A DNA stretch of 6,359 nucleotides from an uncultured Bacteroidales bacterium (lineage in GTDB: Bacteria > Bacteroidota > Bacteroidia > Bacteroidales > UBA4417): contig CAIXAQ010000932.1 of assembly GCA_903917425.1 (NCBI GenBank), forward strand, positions 1-6,359. The letters run 5' to 3'. Below are positions 1 through 5,518 of this stretch, in pieces (position 1 is the first letter of the stretch; the number at the start of each line of letters is the position of its first letter). Under the pieces are notes generated by a model. The model saw nothing but the letters and a program-made list of their open reading frames with translations, searched no databases and was not told where the DNA came from. A program made the position numbers and the translations under genes.

Positions 1-56
1 GATAATAAATTAGCGATAAAAAGATGAATTATCTTGGCGACAGTAAATATAAGCAT
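1..56 (-). CDS. Possible 5' end of a leftward hypothetical gene, cut by the window edge
   Basis: On the minus strand an ATG at 56-54 opens a frame that stays open to the window edge (18 codons). It reads MLIFTVAKIIHLFIANLL. The peptide is strongly hydrophobic, which would fit a signal anchor or first membrane segment, but it is too short to assign to any family. Support comes mainly from context: a good Bacteroidota-type promoter (TTG, 19-nt spacer, TAACTTTG) lies just upstream on the same strand and would give a leader of about 30 nt. The frame is closed upstream by a TGA at 92-90, so the start lies within this stretch. No plus-strand frame is open here. An 18-codon open frame in AT-rich DNA can arise by chance, so this is tentative. 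Confidence 0.35.
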   Translation of the reverse strand, partial: MLIFTVAKIIHLFIANLL

Positions 57-93
57 TAAAATTTGTTGTTTCGAAAGCTCAGACAGATTTCAA

Positions 94-123
94 CAAAGTT
101 ATAATCCCTGCATGGTATTTCAA
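94..123 (-). promoter_or_regulatory. Leftward Bacteroidota-type promoter (TTG-N19-TAACTTTG)
   Basis: Read on the minus strand, TTG at 123-121 is followed by a 19-nt spacer and TAACTTTG at 101-94. This matches the known Bacteroidota arrangement of a -33 TTG/TTTG and a -7 TAnnTTTG with about 19-21 nt between them. Transcription would begin near 87 and run left toward the ATG at 56. A second minus-strand TACTTTTG at 139-132 has no well-spaced -33 partner. The assignment is by consensus match only. Confidence 0.5.
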
Positions 124-130
124 CCATGTA

Positions 131-201
131 CAAAAGTACGTTAAAAATGAAATGCAAAAACTGATTTTCTCATGAATGGCAGATTTCGTACTTTTGCATT
201 T
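131..201. repeat. Paired inverted repeats around the start of the binding-protein gene
   Basis: Two perfect 10-bp inverted pairs overlap here. CAAAAGTACG at 131-140 pairs with CGTACTTTTG at 187-196, and AAATGCAAAA at 150-159 pairs with TTTTGCATTT at 192-201. The right-hand arms overlap, so in RNA the two stems would be mutually exclusive. The left arm also contains GTAC-AAAA-GTAC, itself a dyad. Each outer arm carries TACTTTTG, a consensus -7 element, one facing left and one facing right. The layout could be a divergent promoter pair, an operator, or an RNA fold around the start codons at 172 and 202. I do not recognise a classical Zur box. Confidence 0.45.
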
Positions 202-1080
202 ATGTTCCGATTTATCATAGTCTTTTCTATCTTCATTTCTCTGGTTTCCCTAGTATCCTGCAAAGGAAAACGTGCTGCAAGTGATAAGATGCAACTTACA
301 GTGAGTATTATTCCCCAGAAATACCTGGTTAGTTTTATTGCAGGAGGCAAATTTGATGTTCAGGCTATGCTGCCCAAGGGATCGAATCACGAAACGTATG
401 AACCCGCGCCTCGCGATATGGAGAAGATTTCTGCTTCCAAACTTTATCTTGCATTAGGTGCGCTCGATTTTGAAATCACCTGGTTAGACAGGCTGAAAGC
501 TTCCAATCCGGGTATGAAGGTTGTAAATACCAGCCAGGGTATCGAAATGCTTGCCGGCCAATGCCATGCGGATACCGAAGAAAGCGCACACAAGAGTCAT
601 GGACAGGATCCGCATACCTGGCTTTCTCCGGCATGTATGAAAATACAGGCAGCAAACATCTGCCAGGCGCTTTCGGAAATTGATACGTTGAATGCCTCAT
701 TTTATAAATCGAATCTTGCAAAATTCATATGTTTAGCCGATTCTGTAGATCGCAAAATCCGCTCAACGCTTACCGCTTCCGAGGGTAAAACCATATTGAT
801 CTTCCATCCGGCCTTAGCCTATTTTGCCCGCGATTACAAGCTTACACAAGTAAGTATTGAGCAGGATGGAAAAGAACCTTCGCCGGCATACCTGGGTGAA
901 TTAATAAAACTGGCAAAGGATAAAGGGATTAAATCAATTCTTATTTCGAAAGAATTCGATACGCGGAATGCCGAATCCATCGCCCGGGAAATGAATGGCA
1001 AAGTGGTTGTTTTTGATCCTTTGGAAGAGAACTGGCCTGAAAACATGATCCGCCTGGCTGAACTTATTGCTGAAAACTAA
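172..1080 (+). CDS. znuA: Zinc ABC transporter substrate-binding lipoprotein (ZnuA/TroA family)
   Basis: This is the periplasmic metal-capturing subunit of the importer encoded by this and the next two genes. The 302-residue product begins with a lipoprotein signal: a hydrophobic segment at about 14-29 and a lipobox LVSC with Cys30. The mature part shows the family layout: GSNHETYEP with His73, DPHTW with His148, FHPALAYFARDY with His212, the KEPSP stretch at 234-238, and FDPL with Asp282. Histidine rather than glutamate at the third ligand position favours zinc over manganese, an inference from known family members. The His-containing loop before DPHTW (residues 131-148) is short, with His132, 140 and 143. 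The start at 172 is the longest choice. The ATG at 202 (residue 11) gives an equally good or more typical signal, with Cys at position 20. The gene is first in an operon, with a 15-nt gap to the ATPase gene. Confidence 0.9.
   Translation: MNGRFRTFAFMFRFIIVFSIFISLVSLVSCKGKRAASDKMQLTVSIIPQKYLVSFIAGGKFDVQAMLPKGSNHETYEPAPRDMEKISASKLYLALGALDFEITWLDRLKASNPGMKVVNTSQGIEMLAGQCHADTEESAHKSHGQDPHTWLSPACMKIQAANICQALSEIDTLNASFYKSNLAKFICLADSVDRKIRSTLTASEGKTILIFHPALAYFARDYKLTQVSIEQDGKEPSPAYLGELIKLAKDKGIKSILISKEFDTRNAESIAREMNGKVVVFDPLEENWPENMIRLAELIAEN
189..196 (+). promoter_or_regulatory. Rightward -7 element TACTTTTG inside the 5' end of the znuA-like ORF
   Basis: TACTTTTG fits the Bacteroidota -7 consensus TAnnTTTG exactly and ends 5 nt before the in-frame ATG at 202. 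If it is used, the transcript would start at about 200-203. That would exclude the ATG at 172 and imply a leaderless or nearly leaderless start at 202. No clear TTG lies at -33; only a T-rich stretch is found near 165-168. An alternative upstream promoter is TTG at 34-36 with an imperfect -7 (TAAAATTTG, one extra base) at 57-65. Which is used cannot be decided from the sequence. Confidence 0.35.
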
Positions 1081-1095
1081 GAATAATACGTAAAC

Positions 1096-1905
1096 ATGGA
1101 AAAACTTCTTCAGTTGGACAATGTTACAGCCGGTTACGACAATGGGATTGTGCTGCGCGATGTTTCCATGACAGTTCAGGATCAGGATTTTATCGGCGTA
1201 ATTGGCCCGAACGGAGGTGGGAAAACCACGCTGATAAAACTTATCCTGGGTTTAATTAAGCCTATTTCGGGAACGGTCCAGCGTTTCGACAAGCAAGAGG
1301 GCAGTTTTATTGGTTACCTGCCCCAGCAATCGCAAATCGACCGGAAGTTTCCGATTACCGTGCAGGATATAGTTCTCTCCGGCCTCATGTCGGCAGGAGG
1401 GATGTTAAACCGCTATTCGGCAAAAGATAAAAACCAGGCTTCCGATTTACTTACTCAGATGGGTATTGGTCACCTGGCCAGGCGAACTGCTGCGGAACTT
1501 TCGGGAGGCCAGCTGCAAAGGGTGTTTATCTGCCGGGCGCTGATATCATCGCCTAAACTTTTAATCCTGGATGAGCCAAACACATTTGTTGACAATCGTT
1601 TCGAACACGAAATGTATGAGCTGTTACAGCAATTTAATGAACGTATGGCTATAATGATCATTTCGCACGATGTGGGAACTATTTCATATTTCGTGAAGAC
1701 TATTGCTTGTGTAAATACCTACCTGCATTATCACCCGTCGAATATTATTACGGAAGAGCAACTGGCAGGCTACAATTGCCCGTTGCAGATCATAACACAC
1801 GGAGATGTGCCTCATACCGTGCTGCAAAAACACGATCACAGCCACGATCACGACCACGATCATGGAGCTGTTTCAACCCACGAAACCGGTCATAAACACG
1901 ATTAA
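1096..1905 (+). CDS. znuC: Zinc ABC transporter ATP-binding protein (ZnuC type) with His-rich tail
   Basis: This is the cytoplasmic ATPase that powers metal import through the neighbouring permease. The 269-residue protein has a complete ABC core: Walker A GPNGGGKTT at 37-45, Q-loop glutamine near 77-78, signature LSGGQ at 135-139, Walker B LLILDEP at 155-161 with catalytic Glu160, D-loop VD at 165-166, and H-loop His191 in ISHD. The sequence IGVIGPNGGGKTTLIK together with its neighbours places it in the Zn/Mn (ABC-3) importer group. The C-terminus is unusual, with nine histidines between residues 246 and 268, mostly alternating with Asp. This could bind metal and sense or buffer cytoplasmic zinc, which is an inference. 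It follows the binding-protein gene after 15 nt, and the permease ATG comes 1 nt after its TAA, implying translational coupling. Confidence 0.93.
   Translation: MEKLLQLDNVTAGYDNGIVLRDVSMTVQDQDFIGVIGPNGGGKTTLIKLILGLIKPISGTVQRFDKQEGSFIGYLPQQSQIDRKFPITVQDIVLSGLMSAGGMLNRYSAKDKNQASDLLTQMGIGHLARRTAAELSGGQLQRVFICRALISSPKLLILDEPNTFVDNRFEHEMYELLQQFNERMAIMIISHDVGTISYFVKTIACVNTYLHYHPSNIITEEQLAGYNCPLQIITHGDVPHTVLQKHDHSHDHDHDHGAVSTHETGHKHD
1831..1860 (+). repeat. In-frame hexanucleotide repeat (CAC-GAT type) coding His-Asp
   Basis: Five consecutive 6-bp units (CACGAT, CACAGC, CACGAT, CACGAC, CACGAT) encode His-Asp or His-Ser pairs 246-255 of the ATPase tail, followed by a further CAT codon. Because the unit is six bases, gain or loss of a copy would change tail length without breaking the frame. 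The copies are imperfect, so recent slippage is not evident. Confidence 0.75.
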
Positions 1906-1906
1906 T

Positions 1907-2743
1907 ATGGCAGGAATACTTTCGTACGACTTTGTGCTTCATGCTGTGGAAGCGGCTTTCCTGGCCAGTATAACCTGTGGTTTTATCGGTGCCTATATTG
2001 TGGCGCGACGCATGGTTTTTATCAGTGGTGGCATTACACACGCCTCGTTCGGTGGCATAGGACTGGCCTATTTCCTGGGTTTAAACCCGATTTTCGGGGC
2101 TGCCGTTTTCAGCATTTTATCCGCTTTCGGAATCAGGTTGGTATCGAAACAGACTGATATCCGCGAGGATTCGGCAATAGGGATATTGTGGTCGTTCGGG
2201 ATGGCGGTTGGTATCATTTTCATCTATCTTACTCCCGGTTACGCTCCTAACCTGATGTCGTACCTTTTTGGCAGCATACTCACGGTAACGCCAACCGACC
2301 TGGCTATGATGGGGATACTGGCCATTGTAACCGCTACAGTTTTCCTTTTTTATTACCGCACCATACTGTTTATTTCGTTCGACGAAGAATATGCCCGTTC
2401 GCACAATGCGCCGGTCGAAACATTCAACTACCTTATGCTTACACTTGTGGCATTGGTTATCGTTATAAACATTCGTGTTGCCGGAATTATACTTGTCATT
2501 TCGTATCTTACCATTCCGCAAAGCACTGCCAACCTGTTTGTTAACGATTTAAAAAAGATTATTATCTTATCTATGATCATCAGTTTTGCGGGTAGCCTGA
2601 CCGGCTTATTTTTATCCTATTACTGGAATATTCCTTCAGGAGCAACTATTATTTTTGTATTTGTTTTAATTTTTATGATGGCTCGTGTAATTGTATACCT
2701 GCGAAGCCATAAGAAGAAAAATAGCTCTGTTTTGGAAAGATGA
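1907..2743 (+). CDS. znuB: Zinc ABC transporter permease (ZnuB / ABC-3 family)
   Basis: This is the inner-membrane channel subunit of the importer. From the ATG at 1907 the product is 278 residues with about seven or eight hydrophobic segments (roughly 10-33, 47-76, 90-110, 130-150, 173-211, 217-238, 243-266). Family hallmarks are visible: GAYIVARRMVFISGGITHASFGG at about 28-50, including His45; DSAIGILWSFGMAVG at 88-102; YLFGSIL at 119-125; and VAGIILVISYLTIPQSTANLF at 191-211. The C-terminus is basic (RSHKKK), as expected for a cytoplasmic end. An in-frame start at 1805 or 1862 would overlap the ATPase gene and add non-membrane residues unlike the family, so 1907 is preferred. It directly follows the ATPase stop and ends the operon. 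Confidence 0.92.
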   Translation: MAGILSYDFVLHAVEAAFLASITCGFIGAYIVARRMVFISGGITHASFGGIGLAYFLGLNPIFGAAVFSILSAFGIRLVSKQTDIREDSAIGILWSFGMAVGIIFIYLTPGYAPNLMSYLFGSILTVTPTDLAMMGILAIVTATVFLFYYRTILFISFDEEYARSHNAPVETFNYLMLTLVALVIVINIRVAGIILVISYLTIPQSTANLFVNDLKKIIILSMIISFAGSLTGLFLSYYWNIPSGATIIFVFVLIFMMARVIVYLRSHKKKNSSVLER

Positions 2744-2747
2744 TATT

Positions 2748-2763
2748 ATTTTCGCGGGAAAAT
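2748..2763 (+). terminator. Short hairpin after the zinc operon, possible weak terminator
   Basis: ATTTTC and GAAAAT form a perfect 6-bp inverted repeat around a GCGG loop, starting 5 nt after the permease stop. It is AT-rich and followed by only two T residues, so it is at best a weak intrinsic terminator. Its position is the main argument. Confidence 0.3.
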
Positions 2764-2827
2764 TTACAATTGAGCCTTCCCTGTATTAATGTTAACGGGT
2801 GAATAATCAATTCAGTCTCATGCATGG

Positions 2828-2857
2828 TTTCTTGTCAGAAGAAATTCGCTAACTTTG
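2828..2857 (+). promoter_or_regulatory. Bacteroidota-type promoter for the PPSR gene (TAACTTTG)
   Basis: TAACTTTG at 2850-2857 is an exact TAnnTTTG -7 element. A TTT at 2828-2830 lies 19 nt upstream as a one-mismatch -33. TTG at 2832-2834 also exists, but its 15-nt spacing is too short. Transcription would start near 2864, giving a leader of about 40 nt to the TTG start at 2906. This suggests PPSR is transcribed separately from the zinc operon, 162 nt after the permease stop. Confidence 0.5.
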
Positions 2858-2905
2858 TCTTGGCAGATTTAAATTTACAGGGACATTTTCTAAACCAAAA
2901 TCACT

Positions 2906-3718
2906 TTGTACCAGGTATTGGTAGTTTCCGACGGCACCGGGCGAACCGCTCACCAGGCATTGAATGCCGCGCTTACCCAGTTTCCGGGGATTGATATTGA
3001 CGTGAAAGTATATGCGGAGGTGCGTTCGGAGAAAGAGTTAAAAGCACTGGTAACCGAAGCCCGGAAATCGGGAGCACTCATTGTTCATACCCTTGTAACT
3101 GACCCTTTGCGCGAACTTATGCTTCGCGAAAGCCACAGCCATAATGTGGAAGCCATCGACCTGATGGGGCCGCTACTTACGCGGCTTTCGGGCCAGTTTA
3201 TCCACGAACCTGCGCAGCAGCCAGGGCTTTACAATAAACTCAACAAGGACTATTTTCAACGCATCGATGCCATGCAGTTTGCATTTAACCACGACGATGG
3301 TCAGCGCACCGAAAGCCTTGCCGAAGCAGATGTTGTGCTGCTCGGCGTTTCGCGTACTTTTAAAACCCCGCTCAGTATTTACCTTGCCTATAAAGGCTGG
3401 TTCGCAGCCAATGTGCCGATTATTATGGGGTTACAGCCTCCCGAGGTGCTCTCGGTCATTGAACCCTCGAAGGTTTTTTGTCTCACAACCAATGCTGTCC
3501 GCCTCGCGGAGCTGCGTAAAACACGGAACCTGCGCCTGGGAGGAAGTGTGGGCAACTATTCGGAACCCGAATATGTAGTAAGGGAAATTAATTTTGCAAA
3601 CCGATATTACCAGCTTCATCCCGAATGGACATTGATAAACGTGACCGCTAAATCGGTGGAGGAAATTGCGTCGGAAATACTGGCTATAATTGCCGGGAGA
3701 AAGAAAATGGAAAGTTGA
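2906..3718 (+). CDS. PPSR-family kinase/pyrophosphorylase regulating PEP synthase or PPDK (DUF299)
   Basis: Characterised members of this family use ADP to phosphorylate a threonine of PEP synthase or pyruvate phosphate dikinase (PPDK), inactivating it, and use phosphate to reverse this with release of pyrophosphate. They thereby control the pyruvate-PEP node. The 270-residue product has the usual length. It shows the N-terminal VVSDGTGRTA at 6-15, the conserved NHDDG at 128-132, the nucleotide-binding loop GVSRTFKTPLSIYLA at 147-161, NVPII at 169-173, and the C-terminal VEEIASEIL at 251-259. No ATG is available: an in-frame TAA at 2891 precedes a TTG at 2906, which places seven residues before SDGTG, as expected. 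ATC at 2900 is a less likely alternative. The target enzyme is not in this window; PPDK is the likelier partner in Bacteroidota, by general knowledge only. Confidence 0.9.
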   Translation: MYQVLVVSDGTGRTAHQALNAALTQFPGIDIDVKVYAEVRSEKELKALVTEARKSGALIVHTLVTDPLRELMLRESHSHNVEAIDLMGPLLTRLSGQFIHEPAQQPGLYNKLNKDYFQRIDAMQFAFNHDDGQRTESLAEADVVLLGVSRTFKTPLSIYLAYKGWFAANVPIIMGLQPPEVLSVIEPSKVFCLTTNAVRLAELRKTRNLRLGGSVGNYSEPEYVVREINFANRYYQLHPEWTLINVTAKSVEEIASEILAIIAGRKKMES

Positions 3719-3876
3719 ATGCTACTTGTTGGAAAAGCTGACATGTATTAGAAAGGCTATCCAACTTATGAGGATCAAGTTTTCGTGTCATGGGTTTCAA
3801 AATTTCCTGCCCTGTCTGCGGATGCAGCCATTGTAAATTGGCAGCGAATAATTCTCTCCCGATTCACATATAGTTG
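3719..3876. other. Intergenic region with a stem-loop and a Cys-rich micro-ORF
   Basis: Immediately after the PPSR stop, GTTGGA-AA-AGC at 3728-3738 can pair with GCT-A-TCCAAC at 3756-3765, giving nine pairs with a small internal loop and a 17-nt apical loop. No T-tract follows, so it is not a standard intrinsic terminator. Next comes a 27-codon frame (3790-3873, described separately). No other gene or RNA is recognisable. Confidence 0.35.
3790..3873 (+). CDS. Very small Cys-rich ORF (27 aa), doubtful
   Basis: ATG at 3790 opens a 27-codon frame ending in TAG at 3871-3873; an in-frame TGA at 3769-3771 closes it upstream. The peptide contains CPVCGCSHC at residues 7-15, four cysteines and a histidine in a spacing reminiscent of a zinc knuckle or rubredoxin-like hook. 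No promoter or ribosome binding site clearly supports it, and it ends only four bases before the -7 element of the next gene. It could be a chance frame, a decayed gene fragment or a real microprotein. No function is proposed. Confidence 0.15.
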   Translation: MGFKISCPVCGCSHCKLAANNSLPIHI

Positions 3877-3884
3877 TATATTTG
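3877..3884 (+). promoter_or_regulatory. -7 element TATATTTG for the secreted repeat protein
   Basis: TATATTTG matches TAnnTTTG exactly. It would start transcription near 3890, about 60 nt before the ATG at 3952. No good -33 TTG is found at the right distance, only a TTC at 3852-3854, so the match rests on the -7 element and its position. Confidence 0.4.
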
Positions 3885-3951
3885 AGGGGGGAGCTTCGGG
3901 GAAAATTGTAACCCATTACGAGTGACAAAAAAATGCAAAATAGAAATGAGA

Positions 3952-5334
3952 ATGAAAAAGCTTTTTATCGTTTTAACTATAATCATACCTGTCATTGTTC
4001 ATGCCCAACCCTACGGCAGTAAATATCCGCCCCTGGATTATTGGTGGATGAATGTCGGAACTGCAGGTTTTTCGGCAGGTGGAGCTAAATATACCGACCT
4101 CGTTTTCAGTTTGGCAGGCGAACCCTATGTTGTATACCAGGATGCCGGAAATGCAGAAAAGGCATCTGTAATGAAGTACAATGGCACTAATTGGATATCG
4201 GTGGGCCAGGCAGGTTTTTCGGCAGATTCGGTAGAATATACAAGCATTGCGTTTACACTTTCGGGGCAAGCATATGTTGCCTATTCTGATCGTGGGTATT
4301 CAAATAAAGTGACCGTCATGAAATATAACGGCACGGAATGGACGAATGTAGGGAATGCCGGGTTTTCGTCATCCGATGCATCCGAAATTAATCTGGCAAT
4401 CAGTTCGACGGGAGAGCCGTATGTCGCTTTTCGTGATAATTCCTACGAGCAAAAAGCTACTGTTATGAAATATGACGGGACCGCTTGGATGGCCGTTGGC
4501 TCTGCCGGTTTCAGTTCAGGCCTGGTGCATTATTTGAGTTTTTCCATCAGCTCAGCCAACCAGCTTTATGTTGCTTACCAGGATTATGGTAATTTGCAGA
4601 AAGCAAGCGTTATGAGGTACAACGGATCAAACTGGGAGTTAGTTGGCACTGCCGGGTTTACCAGTGGTAAGGCAATTTGCATAAGCCTCGCATTCGAGCA
4701 GTCGGGCCAGCCTTTTGTGGCATACAGCGACGAAACAAATGCTTACAAACTGTCAGTCATGAAGTTCGATGGTGCAAATTGGGTTCAGGTAGGTTCACCA
4801 GGGGCTTCGTCGGGGTTTATTGAATATACCAGCCTGGTTTTCAGTCCTGATCATCAGCCTTATGTAGCTTTTGAGGATTATGGCGAGGAGGGTAAGGCTG
4901 CGGTCATGAAATTTAACGGTTCCGATTGGGTTTATGTTGGAACTGACGGGTTTACTCCGGGTGGAGCCGATTACACAAGCCTCGCTTTTGGACAGGACAA
5001 CCGGCCTTATGTTGCTTTTGCAGATGACGAAAATGACGGCAAGGCCACTTTAATGAAATATGATTCTTCACTTGTGGGGACGGGAGAGCCGGAAATACAG
5101 GGTTTGTTCCTGTATCCGAACCCGGTAACCTCCAGGCTGACAATAAACTGCAAAAATGCAAAGGGGATTCTTAGATTCGTTGAAATATACGATGGAAGTG
5201 GGAATAAGACATTTACTGCTCAATCCATTGACAACGAGATTATTATTAATGTGAAAGACTTGTCTGCCGGTTTATATATTGTGAGGATAAACACTGAAGG
5301 CGGGGATTGGCATGGGAAATTCTGTAAAAAGTGA
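3952..5334 (+). CDS. Secreted seven-repeat (probable beta-propeller) protein with T9SS type A sorting domain
   Basis: The 460-residue product starts with a Sec signal peptide (MKK, hydrophobic core 4-16, likely cleavage after VHA at residue 18). Residues 32-374 are seven tandem repeats. The Trp of WxxVG falls at 32, 81, 130, 179, 228, 277 and 326, exactly 49 residues apart with no insertions or deletions. Each repeat also has a fixed Asp (64 and then every 49) within YVAYxD and a fixed Met (74 and then every 49) within VMKYxG. Seven such units strongly suggest a seven-bladed beta-propeller; this is inference, as no fold was computed. Residues 385-460 form a T9SS type A C-terminal sorting domain: LFLYPNP at 385-391, LSAGLYIVRI at 437-446 and a terminal KFCKK. 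The protein is therefore exported across both membranes and secreted or anchored to the cell surface. A GTG at 3922 would extend the frame, but the ATG at 3952 gives a clean signal peptide. The ligand or enzymatic role is unknown. Confidence 0.88.
   Translation: MKKLFIVLTIIIPVIVHAQPYGSKYPPLDYWWMNVGTAGFSAGGAKYTDLVFSLAGEPYVVYQDAGNAEKASVMKYNGTNWISVGQAGFSADSVEYTSIAFTLSGQAYVAYSDRGYSNKVTVMKYNGTEWTNVGNAGFSSSDASEINLAISSTGEPYVAFRDNSYEQKATVMKYDGTAWMAVGSAGFSSGLVHYLSFSISSANQLYVAYQDYGNLQKASVMRYNGSNWELVGTAGFTSGKAICISLAFEQSGQPFVAYSDETNAYKLSVMKFDGANWVQVGSPGASSGFIEYTSLVFSPDHQPYVAFEDYGEEGKAAVMKFNGSDWVYVGTDGFTPGGADYTSLAFGQDNRPYVAFADDENDGKATLMKYDSSLVGTGEPEIQGLFLYPNPVTSRLTINCKNAKGILRFVEIYDGSGNKTFTAQSIDNEIIINVKDLSAGLYIVRINTEGGDWHGKFCKK
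4045..5073 (+). repeat. Seven in-frame 147-bp protein-level repeats
   Basis: The units begin at the Trp codons at 4045, 4192, 4339, 4486, 4633, 4780 and 4927. The protein motifs are well kept, but the DNA is clearly diverged between copies. For example, the codons for MKYNGT differ at many third positions from unit to unit, and no long exact nucleotide repeat is seen. This points to old duplications under protein-level selection rather than recent expansion. The third and fifth units are the least typical (INLAIS and ICISLAF in place of YTSLAF). The seventh lacks the closing Trp, which fits closure of a ring with the first unit. Confidence 0.85.
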
Positions 5335-5348
5335 TGTGTAAATTGAGC

Positions 5349-5369
5349 GGGGAATAAAATACCCTTTTT
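5349..5369 (+). terminator. Weak terminator candidate after the repeat-protein gene
   Basis: GGGG at 5349-5352 can pair with CCC at 5362-5364, immediately followed by five T residues at 5365-5369. The stem is only three to four pairs around an AT-rich loop, so it is a poor hairpin. The T-tract and the position 15 nt after the stop codon are the reasons to list it. Confidence 0.25.
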
Positions 5370-5474
5370 AATCCCTCCAAACTAAGAACCAAGGCTTGCC
5401 CGGCTAATACATCCTGGAATTAGGGAATTGAAATCTGGAATTTGAGATTGAATGAATAAGAAAATTTATCAGGC

Positions 5475-5514
5475 CAGCAGTATAAATGACTGTATTAAAA
5501 TTAATTACCTGCTG
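5475..5514. terminator. Bidirectional hairpin between convergent genes
   Basis: CAGCAG at 5475-5480 and CTGCTG at 5509-5514 form a perfect 6-bp stem, extendable by TA/TA with one bulged C, around an AT-rich loop. It begins 5 nt beyond the stop codon of the leftward gene. On that strand it is followed after about nine bases by a short TTTT, so it could act as a weak terminator. Strength was not calculated. Confidence 0.35.
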
Positions 5515-5518
5515 AAAA

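Larger units (their letters stand above)
5335..5518. other. Convergent intergenic region with a GGAATT-rich stretch
   Basis: This 184-nt gap separates two genes that face each other. It holds a weak GGGG/CCC stem followed by TTTTT (5349-5369), a low-complexity stretch at 5416-5450 in which GGAATT recurs three times (starting at 5416, 5424 and 5437), and a hairpin near the leftward gene (listed separately). No coding frame or RNA gene is recognised. Confidence 0.4.

Noticed and set aside
100..171. Classical Zur operator upstream of the zinc operon
   Set aside because: No match to the gamma-proteobacterial Zur palindrome is visible. The inverted repeats present have long spacers and could equally reflect paired promoter elements.
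1831..1860. Phase-variation microsatellite
   Set aside because: The unit is six bases, so slippage would not shift the frame, and there are only five imperfect copies.
1805..1906. Longer permease start overlapping the ATPase His-rich tail
   Set aside because: The extra residues come from the His-tail DNA read out of frame (Thr/Ile-rich). The ATG at 1907, directly after the ATPase stop, gives the normal family N-terminus.
2117..2521. 134-codon open frame on the minus strand inside the permease gene
   Set aside because: It lies entirely antisense to a clearly conserved membrane protein, and its product has no recognisable domain.
3267..3578. 103-codon plus-strand frame inside the PPSR gene
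   Set aside because: It overlaps the conserved HDDG and GVSRxxKTP region in another frame; its composition looks like a frame shadow.
4045..5073. Regular 147-bp periodicity that could suggest a CRISPR-like or satellite array
   Set aside because: The period is a whole number of codons inside one intact secreted protein, the DNA copies are diverged, and there are no short identical repeats with unique spacers.
172..5334. A single novel system linking zinc import, PPSR and the T9SS repeat protein
   Set aside because: Each unit has its own -7 element and a gap of 160 nt or more, and the known functions are unrelated. Adjacency alone does not support a joint system.
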